Source: Gammaproteobacteria bacterium
GTDB taxonomy: Bacteria; Pseudomonadota; Gammaproteobacteria; Steroidobacterales; SZUA-146
Direction: 5' to 3'
Length of the DNA stretch: 11,774 nt
Assembly (NCBI GenBank): GCA_003228965.1
Contig: QIGP01000040.1
Coordinates: 1-11,774 of the forward strand
In this document: piece by piece, positions 1 through 7,061 of the stretch
How the letters are laid out: every line of letters begins with the position of its first letter
Numbering within the stretch: the stretch's first letter is position 1
Translations under genes and position numbers: made by a program
The notes under the pieces: generated by a model
Seen by the model: the letters and a program-made list of their open reading frames with translations, nothing else
What the model was told of the DNA's origin: nothing
Databases searched by the model: none

Positions 1-256
1 TTTCATGCAGGACATAGGCAATGCCGAAAGACGCTTTATCGGCAGGGATCTCTGTTCGATCAATCCAGCCACCGTTCACGTGCGCCATAAAGTCGTCGCC
101 AGGGCGTACGGACTTGTTCATGTTTTCGAGCACGAGACCGCTATGTTTGGTTTTCATAGCCATGGCGTCTTTAGCGACATTCATTGCTGTATCGCTCTGG
201 TGTGAGCAGGCGGCAAGCAAGGCAAAGCCTGCCAAAATACCGATGAGTCTGTACAT
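1..256 (-). CDS. M13-family metallopeptidase lipoprotein, N-terminal part (cut by window edge)
   Basis: Only the first 85 codons are in the window; the gene runs off the left edge. The start is ATG at 256-254, preceded by an AGGGGAA-type ribosome binding site 5-6 nt upstream. Residues 1-17 form a lipoprotein signal peptide ending in a lipobox (LAAC, Cys17), so the product should be a membrane-anchored envelope lipoprotein. After a short linker, the segment around residues 45-80 (NMNKSVRPGDDF, VNGGWI, TEIPADKASFG) matches the highly conserved opening of M13 (neprilysin/PepO-like) zinc peptidases, where a 'sVrPgDDFy.yvNG.W' block begins the catalytic ectodomain. Family members are usually about 650-700 residues, with the HExxH zinc site near the C-terminus, so that site is not visible here. 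Expected role from the family: cleavage of oligopeptides in the periplasm or at the envelope. Confidence 0.85.
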   Translation of the reverse strand, partial: MYRLIGILAGFALLAACSHQSDTAMNVAKDAMAMKTKHSGLVLENMNKSVRPGDDFMAHVNGGWIDRTEIPADKASFGIAYVLHE

Positions 257-310
257 TCCGGTTCCCCTGTTGGTGGTGTCGCTTTTACTGTAGACGCATG
301 TAATGAATGG

Positions 311-324
311 CGAACTGAAGTTCG
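311..324. repeat. Short inverted repeat upstream of M13 peptidase gene
   Basis: CGAACT-GA-AGTTCG is a perfect 6-bp inverted repeat about 55 nt upstream of the peptidase start. It could be an operator for a dimeric regulator, but no regulator is identifiable and such a short palindrome can occur by chance. Confidence 0.25.
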
Positions 325-471
325 CATGGAGTGTAATTTACGGGTTTCAAAGGGTAATTGCCACGCACGAGAGGTAAAGCGCAGCATAAAGCAACGAACT
401 GGGAGAACGCGCTATTGACTTAAACGTTTAATGTGTCCGAATGAGTGTCCGGTTCTGTCCGGTCAATGCGT

Positions 472-789
472 TCAAATGTGTCCGCCTTGATCTTCAATCT
501 CGACAAATTCAATATCCATAAAATCGAGTGTGTCGACCCATTCGTTTTGAGATACAAATTCGGTTTGGTTAATGTCGACGTCGCCAGGCTCCTCCAATGA
601 AATAATGCAGTCGTTCGGCGTTTCAATTTCTTCCACCGTAGTGATTGCCCAACGGTCTTCGTCGAGTTCACCTACGGTACCGTCTACAAATTGAATGTCG
701 ATGGCATTGCCGTCAACGGCAACGACTTCGAAGGCGCCTCCGCTCCTGTTTGTATACCACTGCCCAATGGTGGGTGTGAGTAAAACCAT
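472..789 (-). CDS. DUF6763-like small protein
   Basis: This is a 105-residue acidic protein. The ATG at 789-787 is preceded by GAGGAAAG with good spacing, which fixes the start. Residues 1-45 (for example VGQWYTNRSGGAFEVVAVD, then IDIQFVDGTVGELDEDRW) match my recollection of the DUF6763 family: short gammaproteobacterial proteins with a G.WY......FEVVAVD......I.QY.DG...E.D...W pattern. The alternating hydrophobic pattern suggests a small beta-rich fold. The second half (residues 55-105) is very rich in Asp and Glu. There are no signal peptide and no membrane segment, so it is probably cytoplasmic. It has its own candidate promoter (903-931) and lies between trmB and the M13 peptidase gene, all on the minus strand, with gaps too long to suggest tight coupling. 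The function is unknown. The family assignment is from memory of the motif and was not searched. Confidence 0.75.
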   Translation of the reverse strand: MVLLTPTIGQWYTNRSGGAFEVVAVDGNAIDIQFVDGTVGELDEDRWAITTVEEIETPNDCIISLEEPGDVDINQTEFVSQNEWVDTLDFMDIEFVEIEDQGGHI

Positions 790-902
790 GTTCTTTCCTC
801 GGTTATGCTGTCTTTGGCCTCTCTTTCGTAGTTGACGGGCATCAAGGCACTTCTAAATACTCGTGAATTGATGCCATCGTTAAATGATTTTGTTGCCTTC
901 AA

Positions 903-931
903 GGTATAGACCCATTGGTTGATCTTGGCAA
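903..931 (-). promoter_or_regulatory. Candidate sigma-70 promoter for the DUF6763-like gene
   Basis: Read on the minus strand, TTGCCA (931-926) and TATACC (908-903) are separated by exactly 17 nt. That is a good match to the -35/-10 consensus. Transcription would start near 895, giving an untranslated leader of about 105 nt before the ATG at 789. Confidence 0.5.
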
Positions 932-1094
932 ACGCAGAGGCTTGTCACGCCAAAAACAGTGGGCGCTGTGGGGGTTTGCGATTTCGAATGAGAAAAACTC
1001 GCAATTTACTTTGCACACGGATTGCGCAAAATAGTCGTTTTACCTATGCTGAACTTCAAAGGCTTGCGACGTATGGCGAGGTTCTTCGCCAGGC
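932..1094. other. Intergenic stretch between trmB and the DUF6763-like gene
   Basis: No convincing gene is present. There are two hairpin-capable sequences. TGGCGA (1074-1079) pairs with TCGCCA (1086-1091) just after the trmB stop, and an imperfect repeat (TTGCGATTT with AAACTCGCAA, about 975-1005) lies further on. Neither is followed by a T-run on the minus strand, so neither is a clear intrinsic terminator for trmB. Confidence 0.4.
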
Positions 1095-1832
1095 CTATCG
1101 CTTAATAAAAACGAAATCCCACACGCCGTGACCTTTACGGTGACCACGTTTTTCAAACTTTGTGAGAGGTCGTGAGTCAGGGCGAGGCACACACACTTCG
1201 TCGGGAGTGGCGTCCGGGTGCGCGGGTGCGTCTTCTCGAGTATTGGCAAAGTAAGACGATTGCTGCAGGACTGCGCACATGTGTTCGGCGTAGGGGTGCC
1301 AGTCGGTGGCGAAATGAATCAGCCCGTTTTGCTTAAGTCTGGAGCTTAAGAGTTTAAGAAAGTCAGGCTGCACAATGCGGCGTTTGTGGTGACGTTTTTT
1401 CGGCCACGGGTCGGGAAAATACAAATTAATGCGATCGAGCTGGCCGTCGCCAATCATATTTTCCAACACGTCCATGGCGTCGTGCTTGATAACGCGAGCA
1501 TTGCTCAGCTCGGCTTCCAGCAAGCGCATTAGCAGATGCCCCACTCCGGGTCGGTGGACTTCAATGCCGACGAAGTTCTGATCGCTAAATCGCTTGGCAA
1601 GTTCGAACAAAGCTTCGCCGTCGCCAAAGCCAATTTCAAGAGTGAGCGGGTGGTCGGCAGATGCCTCAAACACCGTATCCACATCCATCGGCGTGTTCTG
1701 ATACTCAAGCCCAAACTTTGGCCAGCCTGTTTCCAGTGCACGCTCCTGACCACGGGTCATGCGGCCTTCGCGAATAATGAAACTGCGAATGCTGCGGCGG
1801 TTGGCAATAACACCATCGGTAGGTTCTGTCAT
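1095..1832 (-). CDS. trmB: tRNA (guanine-N7-)-methyltransferase TrmB
   Basis: This 245-residue protein is close to the usual family length (about 239 in E. coli). TrmB uses S-adenosylmethionine to make 7-methylguanosine at position 46 in the variable loop of tRNAs, in the cytoplasm. Visible family features include the N-terminal RSFIIREGRMTRGQERAL block, which matches the E. coli RSFVRRQGRLTKGQEHAL block and supports the start at 1832. The SAM-binding motif LEIGFGDGEALFELA lies around residues 66-80. NFVGIEVHRPGVGHLL follows at about 86-101. The family-diagnostic NLYFPDPWPKKRHHKRRIVQ lies around residues 136-155, then HFATDWHPYAEHM, and finally the TKFEKRGHRKGHGVWDF end block. There is no clear Shine-Dalgarno sequence before the ATG. 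It is a single gene on the minus strand with no partner close enough to be co-translated. Confidence 0.97.
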   Translation of the reverse strand: MTEPTDGVIANRRSIRSFIIREGRMTRGQERALETGWPKFGLEYQNTPMDVDTVFEASADHPLTLEIGFGDGEALFELAKRFSDQNFVGIEVHRPGVGHLLMRLLEAELSNARVIKHDAMDVLENMIGDGQLDRINLYFPDPWPKKRHHKRRIVQPDFLKLLSSRLKQNGLIHFATDWHPYAEHMCAVLQQSSYFANTREDAPAHPDATPDEVCVPRPDSRPLTKFEKRGHRKGHGVWDFVFIKR

Positions 1833-1988
1833 GTCTTGCTGAACAACTTATGTGTTAGTGAGTGACGACGCCGACATAGTGCGCCGGGCCTTGTGATTGG
1901 ATGTTGCGATTTATCGTGAAGTGCTTGGCGCGCAAGATACTACACCAAGCGTGGCGCACCCACAGCTTAATCCGGTTAGGTAAGGGAC

Positions 1989-2181
1989 GAATGGCACTGA
2001 CTTAAGCGTGTGTCAAAACAACTCTGTGTCATTGCGAATCCGCAAAGCGGGTGTGGCAATCCCCGTCGGGTTACTGTGGTTTCAATCAGTTATGTCACGG
2101 TAAAGTTAAGCGATTGCCGCGCGCTTCGCGCTCGCAATGACGAAGTGAGAGTTTTTGCGCAAATTCAAGTTAATGCCATTC
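1989..2181. repeat. Inverted-repeat element, REPIN/MITE-like
   Basis: This is a 193-bp symmetric structure. The outer termini GAATGGCA (1989-1996) and TGCCATTC (2174-2181) are inverted copies. The likeness extends inward: the first 17 nt of each arm agree except for about three transitions. After 31-32 nt on each side come GTCATTGCGA (2028-2037) and its complement TCGCAATGAC (2132-2141), then GGCAATC (2055-2061) and its complement GATTGCC (2112-2118). Each inner arm encloses its own small hairpin (CCGC-AAA-GCGG at 2040-2050; GCGCG-CTT-CGCGC at 2119-2131). The GTCATTGCGA...GGCAATC unit resembles a palindromic repeat type that recurs in many bacterial genomes. Two REP-like units in inverted orientation with outer terminal repeats fit a REPIN or a non-autonomous transposable element. 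It carries no transposase. Mobility is inferred, not shown. Confidence 0.75.
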
Positions 2182-2245
2182 AGCCAAGGGGCCTGTTTTG
2201 GCACGGAGCGCCGCAATTTCGTCAAGTTCTGCTAATCTTCGGTGC

Positions 2246-3349
2246 ATGCCACTAGTTGCCCATTCAAACCTACCGGCCTTTGACCGTCTGCAAGCCGACG
2301 GTCAGGAAGTCGTCGCGCTTGATCGCGCCAAGCAACAAGATATTCGCGAGTTACACGTGGGAATTCTTAACATGATGCCCGATGCCGCGCTTGAAGCTAC
2401 CGAACGCCAGTTCATGCGCAGGCTCGGAGCAAGCAGTCGCATCGTGCAACTCTACGTTCACTTATTTACCGTGCCCGGACTCGATCGAGGCGCCAAAGCA
2501 CAGGCCCACATCGACGCCTACTACCAAAGCTTCGACGACATTAAAGCCGAAGGCCTCGACGCGCTGATTATTTCAGGAGCCAATGTCACCCGGCCAGACC
2601 TGAGCCAGGAAGCGTTTTTCCCTCAAATGCTGGAGGTGTTTGAGTGGGCCCGAACCAACGTGGCTTCGGTCATGTGCTCGTGCCTTGCGTCGCACGTTCT
2701 GTGGCAGCACGAATACGGCCTTAAACGCCAACGATTGCCGTACAAGCGGTGGGGTGTGTTTCGCCACCGCGTGCAAACCAGGCGCCACCCATTGGTGAGC
2801 AACATCAACACCAGCTTCGATACGCCGCACTCGCGTTTTAACGACGTGAGTGTCAACGAACTTAAAGACGCTGGCGCTCAGGTGTTGGTCACAAGCGAGG
2901 GCTTCGAGGTGCTTCTTGCAACGAGTAACGACGGTTTGTCGGTGGTCTATCTGCAGGGCCACCCCGAGTACGACGCGCTGAGTCTTGCCAAAGAGTACAA
3001 GCGAGAAATCATCCGGTTTTGGCACGACGAGCGTCCCGACTACCCGGCCATGCCGGTGGACTATTTACGTCCTTCAGCGCAGGCGTTGTTGACCAAATAT
3101 CGCCAGCAGGTGGTTGAATCCAGGGTTCAAGGCGATTCGCTGCCTGATTTTCCTGAAAGCTCGTTGCGCGAGCTTGTCGACAACACCTGGGCAGACACGT
3201 GCAAGGCTATATTTGCCAACTGGCTAGGACTGATTTATCAAACGACGCACCAGGACAGATGCATGTATCTAATGGACGGTGTGGACAAAGACGACCCTAT
3301 AGGCTGGCGCAAAATGTGTGCTGAGGACGCCGAATATCCCGACGGGTAG
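2246..3349 (+). CDS. metA: MetA-family homoserine O-acyltransferase (acyl donor uncertain)
   Basis: This protein of the MetA/HTS family activates L-homoserine by O-acylation, usually with succinyl-CoA, in the first committed step of methionine synthesis. Residues below are counted from the ATG at 2246. The frame is open upstream to a TTG at 2198, but homology to E. coli MetA (MPIRVPDELPAVNFL) begins at MPLVAHSNLPAFDRL, so 2246 is preferred even though no good Shine-Dalgarno sequence precedes it. Landmarks: HVGILNMMPD at 37-46; the catalytic nucleophile is probably Cys146 in VMCSCLASH (it aligns with E. coli Cys142); catalytic His239 and Glu241 lie in GHPEYD; PHSRF is at 194-198. The protein has 367 residues, about 60 more than E. 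coli MetA, with the extra length in the C-terminal third. At the position reported to separate succinyl (Gly) from acetyl (Glu) use, it has Thr115. The family is sure; the acyl donor is not. Confidence 0.92.
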   Translation: MPLVAHSNLPAFDRLQADGQEVVALDRAKQQDIRELHVGILNMMPDAALEATERQFMRRLGASSRIVQLYVHLFTVPGLDRGAKAQAHIDAYYQSFDDIKAEGLDALIISGANVTRPDLSQEAFFPQMLEVFEWARTNVASVMCSCLASHVLWQHEYGLKRQRLPYKRWGVFRHRVQTRRHPLVSNINTSFDTPHSRFNDVSVNELKDAGAQVLVTSEGFEVLLATSNDGLSVVYLQGHPEYDALSLAKEYKREIIRFWHDERPDYPAMPVDYLRPSAQALLTKYRQQVVESRVQGDSLPDFPESSLRELVDNTWADTCKAIFANWLGLIYQTTHQDRCMYLMDGVDKDDPIGWRKMCAEDAEYPDG

Positions 3350-3383
3350 GTTTTTTTTGTAAACACCTGTGTGCAATATCACA

Positions 3384-3406
3384 AAACCCCACACGAGGTG
3401 GGGTTT
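3384..3406. terminator. Stem-loop between convergent metA and the 57-residue ORF
   Basis: AAACCCCAC (3384-3392), loop ACGAG, GTGGGGTTT (3398-3406): a perfect 9-bp stem. It lies between the metA stop and the stop of the convergent small ORF. On the minus strand it ends in TTTT, and on the plus strand in TTT. It is therefore a plausible shared, somewhat weak terminator. A separate run of eight T (about 3352-3359) follows the metA stop without an obvious stem. Confidence 0.65.
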
Positions 3407-3428
3407 GCGACGAACACAACCGGTATAC

Positions 3429-3602
3429 TTAGTTGATGTCCCACTCCTGGCGTACTTTGTCACACCAGGTCTTATAGTCGTCGTAAGTGCTTACCGGTAA
3501 ATCGGTACCATTTACAACCGCGTCATCAGCTTCCCCTCGAACCGAGACGGCGTCGGACAAATCGAGGGAACCAACTCCCGGTGCTGCTTTAAAATCACTC
3601 AT
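3429..3602 (-). CDS. Uncharacterised 57-residue protein
   Basis: This short frame encodes 57 residues from MSDFKAAPGVGS to RQEWDIN. It deserves to be called because the ATG at 3602-3600 is preceded by a strong AGGAG (about 3614-3618) at roughly 10 nt, and because the stop is followed after 22 nt by a terminator-like stem-loop. The N-terminal part is small-residue and Asp rich. The C-terminal part (residues 38-57: STYDDYKTWCDKVRQEWDIN) has four aromatic residues (two Tyr, two Trp), one Cys and an amphipathic helical look. There are no signal peptide and no membrane segment. An alternative ATG at 3612 would touch the ribosome binding site and is unlikely. I do not recognise the family. A modified-peptide precursor is conceivable from the shape, but no maturation enzyme lies nearby. 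Confidence 0.6.
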   Translation of the reverse strand: MSDFKAAPGVGSLDLSDAVSVRGEADDAVVNGTDLPVSTYDDYKTWCDKVRQEWDIN

Positions 3603-3726
3603 TGTCGCTCATCTCCTGCGTTAACTTCGAGAGTCATCAGAATACCTAGATGATCGCTTCTTCGCAGTTAACCAGGTCACACCCTTCACGGAAAAAGACT
3701 TATTCTTGGGTAATTTAGCGCTGTAT

Positions 3727-3753
3727 TTGTCATTAACGACGGTTATGTATAAC
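3727..3753 (+). promoter_or_regulatory. Weak candidate promoter for the asmA-mutY-yggX operon
   Basis: TTGTCA (3727-3732) and TATAAC (3748-3753) are good -35 and -10 hexamers, but they lie only 15 nt apart, which is short. Transcription from here would leave a leader of about 85 nt before the asmA start. The rest of 3603-3847 shows nothing else I can interpret. Confidence 0.35.
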
Positions 3754-3847
3754 GTGCGCTTAGGGGCTTCAGCGACACACTTTGTATTGTTGTGTTACCC
3801 GTACTGAACGCCGTCAGCCTTAAGGGGTCTATTAGTCTTACCAAATT

Positions 3848-6475
3848 ATGAAAACTTTACTTAAAATTATTGCAGGCATAGTTCTGCTACTTGTCGTCGT
3901 TGCCATTTGCGTTGCGTTGTACTTCCGTTTTCTGTTCGACCCTAACGACTTACGCGACCAAATCACCAAACGCGTGCAGGACAAAACCGGCCGTACGCTT
4001 ACGATTGAGGGCGACCTTAAAATTAGTACGTTCCCGTGGGTGAGCGCCAACATTGGCCGCACCACGCTTAGCGACGACCCAGCCTTTGGCAGTGAACCCT
4101 TGCTGAGCTTTGAAAGCGCCAGTGCGAGCGTGAAGTTACTGCCGCTGCTCAAGAAGCAGGTGGAGCTTGGCACGACCTCTATAGATGGTGGACGCATTAA
4201 GCTTACGCGTCTGGCCGACGGTACGACCAACTGGGGACTCTTGTTCGACAGTGACACCGCAACCGGTGAGACGCCTGCTAGCCAAACAGCGTTCCAAACC
4301 CAGACTCTGGGCGCCATTGCCATCACCGACGCTACGGTTGTTTTTAAGGATCAGTTGCCCGACGCCGAGTTTCAGACTCTGACGCTCTCTGGTTTCAATT
4401 TAACCACCGGCGAACTTAAACCAGGCGTGCCTTTTAACGTTGACCTGGTTTCACGGGTCGATGCCGCCAGGGTGGGCCTCGACGTGACGCTGAAGGCCAA
4501 AGCCGAGCTGAATGAAGACTGGCTTCGGTTAGAGTCACCGAAGATTACTCTAAAAGGGTCTCACTACTTCGTACCGTTTGAGCAGTTTGGCATCGAGATT
4601 AATAGCGACGCCGTAAAACTTGGCGAGTCTCTGGTCGAAATGGGTGAGGGCACCATTACCTGGCAGGTGACAGGTGGTCGCGACGCCGCGAAAGACCTGG
4701 CAAGCGGCGCAGGCTCTATTAAAACTACCGCGCTCAATGCTAAAGGCGACCGCTTCGATCTGGCTAACCCAACTCTGGTTTACAACTTCGACTTTTCCGG
4801 CGGCTCGCTTAAATCTCTAAAAGGTGAGCTTGAAGGTAAGGCCATTACTCAAAATGGCGACAGGCTTGCGGTGACGCAGCCTGTGCTCGAATTCGACGCG
4901 GCCAGTGCCGACGCCTCGGTACCAAGCGCCGTGGGTAAAGTCAGCGCTCAAGAGCTAACGCTATCCAAACTCACCGAGCTTGCCGTCAGCAAGGCGGTCG
5001 TCGGTGCGAAGCTGTCGGGCGAGAGTATTCCTGACGGTCCACAGAACGTGAGCTTCAACCTGGACAGTCTCGCGCTCAATTTAGACAACGGCGCTTTGAA
5101 CATCAGCAAGTACATGGCTGAAGGTTTTGGTTTGAAAGGTAGTGGAACCCTGAAAGGCTCCAACGTGTTCGACGCCGCTACGCTGAATGGGCCTTTTAAG
5201 GTAGAGCGCTTTAATTTACGAGAGCTTTTAACCAAGCTGGAGGTAGACCTTGACACAGCCGACGCGAATGCACTGACCGCTGCCGAAGGCAGTATGAGTT
5301 TGCGTATCACGCCGCAGGGTCTTGAGCTGCGCGATTTGAACGTCACACTTGATCAAAGCAAGCTTACTGGTCTTGTAAAGTTGACCGGCAAAACGCCCGA
5401 AGTCAGTTTGAGTATCGACACCCTCAAGCTCGACGGCTACATGTCACCACCTGATAACATCGACGGGCAAGACCGCGCTGTCGACACCATTGAGCTGCCT
5501 GCTCAAACTTTGCGAGACCTTAACCTCAACGGCCAACTGCGTATCGGAGAGCTTGATATGGGTGGTATTGCGTCGACCAACGTTGAAGTGCATCTCGCCG
5601 CTTCCGAAGGCGATGTGCGGCTATACCCAATAAAGGCACAACTCTACGGTGGTAGCTACAGCGGCGACGTGCGCTTGAACGCTCAGGGCGAACTACCACA
5701 AATGTCGCTGAATGAAACTTTTACTAACGTCGACTTTGGCGCGCTGAGCTTGGCGTTGACCGACAGCCAGCAACTCACTGGTCGGGTTACCGGCTCACTT
5801 AAAATGACCGCTACTGGCCACAATACGCGTGACCTGAAAGCGACTTCCAACGGTTCGGTCGCGTTTAACTTCACCGACGGTGTGCTTAACGGCATTAACG
5901 TTATGGAAACCGTGCGTAACATTGTAGCGACTGCGAACAAAGAGCCGCTCACCGAAGACGTGCCTGACAAAACCGAGTTTCGCTCGCTGCAAGGCACCGC
6001 CACCATTACTCAGGGCGTGCTGGCAAACGACGACCTTAAAATTGATATTCCGTTAATGCGCATAGGAGGGAAAGGCTCGCTCGACCTGAACACTAAAGCC
6101 ATTGACTACCGCGTGAGTGCCAACGTAGTTCAGGAAGGCGACGTGCCTCTTGAGAAAGAACTGCGCTTTATTTCGGACTACACGCTTCCTCTTGTTATCG
6201 GCGGTACTTATGAGGCGCCTGAAGTTGACGCAACACGCAGCATTGCCGACCTTGCCAAGCAGTACGCCAAGAAGCGGCTGCAGGACAAGCTGTTGGAGCG
6301 ACTAGGTTTGGGTGATGAAGATACCGCTCCGAAGGAAAGCACTACGCCCGGGGAAGAACCTGTCGCGCCTGAGCTTACGCCTGAGGAAAAAGCCAGGCAG
6401 GACGAAGAGGCGCTTAAAGATGCGTTGGACGACAAGCTCAAGGACAAGCTGAAGGACCTTTTCGGCGATGGTTAG
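3848..6475 (+). CDS. AsmA-family inner-membrane-anchored periplasmic protein
   Basis: This is an 875-residue member of the AsmA family, whose relatives (AsmA, TamB, YhdP) are bridge-like proteins linked to phospholipid transport and outer-membrane assembly. One N-terminal transmembrane helix (about residues 5-27) should hold it in the inner membrane with the rest periplasmic. The N-terminal AsmA signature follows: FDPNDLRDQI, then TGRTLTIEGDLKISTFPWVSA, then IGRTTLSDDPAFGSEPLLS (about 31-90). A long beta-rich middle follows. The C-terminal AsmA_2-type region lies around residues 555-790, with LYGGSYSGDV near 600 and a DGVLNGINV motif near 678. The last 65 residues are a charged, probably coiled Lys/Glu/Asp-rich tail. 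It is longer than E. coli AsmA (617). No good Shine-Dalgarno sequence precedes the ATG; the transmembrane segment supports this start. It overlaps the next gene by 8 nt, which suggests translational coupling. Confidence 0.9.
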   Translation: MKTLLKIIAGIVLLLVVVAICVALYFRFLFDPNDLRDQITKRVQDKTGRTLTIEGDLKISTFPWVSANIGRTTLSDDPAFGSEPLLSFESASASVKLLPLLKKQVELGTTSIDGGRIKLTRLADGTTNWGLLFDSDTATGETPASQTAFQTQTLGAIAITDATVVFKDQLPDAEFQTLTLSGFNLTTGELKPGVPFNVDLVSRVDAARVGLDVTLKAKAELNEDWLRLESPKITLKGSHYFVPFEQFGIEINSDAVKLGESLVEMGEGTITWQVTGGRDAAKDLASGAGSIKTTALNAKGDRFDLANPTLVYNFDFSGGSLKSLKGELEGKAITQNGDRLAVTQPVLEFDAASADASVPSAVGKVSAQELTLSKLTELAVSKAVVGAKLSGESIPDGPQNVSFNLDSLALNLDNGALNISKYMAEGFGLKGSGTLKGSNVFDAATLNGPFKVERFNLRELLTKLEVDLDTADANALTAAEGSMSLRITPQGLELRDLNVTLDQSKLTGLVKLTGKTPEVSLSIDTLKLDGYMSPPDNIDGQDRAVDTIELPAQTLRDLNLNGQLRIGELDMGGIASTNVEVHLAASEGDVRLYPIKAQLYGGSYSGDVRLNAQGELPQMSLNETFTNVDFGALSLALTDSQQLTGRVTGSLKMTATGHNTRDLKATSNGSVAFNFTDGVLNGINVMETVRNIVATANKEPLTEDVPDKTEFRSLQGTATITQGVLANDDLKIDIPLMRIGGKGSLDLNTKAIDYRVSANVVQEGDVPLEKELRFISDYTLPLVIGGTYEAPEVDATRSIADLAKQYAKKRLQDKLLERLGLGDEDTAPKESTTPGEEPVAPELTPEEKARQDEEALKDALDDKLKDKLKDLFGDG

Positions 6476-7061
6476 AGCGTGGTTGTTATCGACACTGGCG
6501 CTAAGTTGTAGCCTGGCGTGGGCGGCCGAGCTTGATTCGATTGAAGTGTCGAACGAGCGCAAGCGCTATTTCGTGCGCTCAAGTGCCACGCTAGACGCAT
6601 CTATTGACGCTGTGTACAACACACTCATCGACTTTGACGAGTACGAGAAATTTTCAAGTGTCTACGACGACGCCAGGTGGTTAACACGCAACGCCGACGA
6701 CAGTGGCGAAATTTACACGTACACCCGCGGCTGCATATTGTTTGTGTGTCGGGGCTTTGGTCGTACTGAAACTGTGCTTGCGACAAAGCCTACATTTATT
6801 GAAACCCGAGTTGATCCCACGCGTAGTAAAGTACGTTACGGTACGTCGGTGTGGAACCTCGAGGCGGTGGGCGATAAAACCAGGCTCGATTTCGCATTCG
6901 ATTTTGAGCCCGACTTTTGGGTGCCACCGGTTGTAGGGCCGTATGTGGTTAAGAAGGTCTTACGCAAAGGCGGGGTAGATGCGTTAGATCGTATTGAGGC
7001 TCTGGCCCGGCAAAAGCAGGCGCAACCAACACTTGAATCGGAGCCTGTCCCGTTGCAGTGA
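6468..7061 (+). CDS. SRPBCC/START-like exported protein
   Basis: This 197-residue protein has a Sec signal peptide (MVRAWLLSTLALSCSLAWA, probable cleavage after Ala19), so it should be periplasmic. A lipobox is not convincing, because Cys14 lacks Leu at -3. The mature part reads as a START/SRPBCC hydrophobic-pocket fold. It has an early strand and helix (YFVRSSATLDASIDAVYNTL), the typical DFDEYEKF segment, and a mid-domain GCILFVCRGF stretch (Cys89 and Cys94) like the CVLFFC seen in related proteins. A closing amphipathic helix begins near VVGPYVVKKVLRKGG. The last 20 residues look disordered. It starts inside the 3' end of the asmA-family gene, with AAGGA 11 nt upstream, and its TGA overlaps the GTG of mutY (GTGA). 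Its ligand is unknown. Lying next to an AsmA protein, a lipid-related role is a reasonable inference only. Confidence 0.8.
   Translation: MVRAWLLSTLALSCSLAWAAELDSIEVSNERKRYFVRSSATLDASIDAVYNTLIDFDEYEKFSSVYDDARWLTRNADDSGEIYTYTRGCILFVCRGFGRTETVLATKPTFIETRVDPTRSKVRYGTSVWNLEAVGDKTRLDFAFDFEPDFWVPPVVGPYVVKKVLRKGGVDALDRIEALARQKQAQPTLESEPVPLQ

Noticed and set aside
1075..1091. Intrinsic terminator for trmB
   Set aside because: The 6-bp hairpin just after the stop codon has no T-run on the minus strand.
919..1131. 70-codon plus-strand frame downstream of trmB
   Set aside because: It has no ribosome binding site, overlaps the conserved end of trmB on the other strand, overlaps the candidate minus-strand promoter, and its protein resembles nothing known.
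2198..2245. Upstream extension of metA to a TTG start
   Set aside because: The extra 16 residues (Ser/Ala-rich) have no counterpart in MetA proteins, and homology begins exactly at the ATG at 2246.
1833..2245. CRISPR array, tRNA or riboswitch in the trmB-metA gap
   Set aside because: There are no regularly spaced direct repeats and no cloverleaf, and I could not match a SAM-type riboswitch core. The structure present is explained by the inverted-repeat element.
2573..3025. 150-codon minus-strand frame opposite metA
   Set aside because: It is a shadow of the metA coding sequence with no start signal or family resemblance.
3429..3602. Modified-peptide (RiPP) biosynthesis locus around the 57-residue ORF
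   Set aside because: No YcaO, LanM, radical SAM, protease or transporter gene is nearby. The neighbours are metA and an asmA-family gene.
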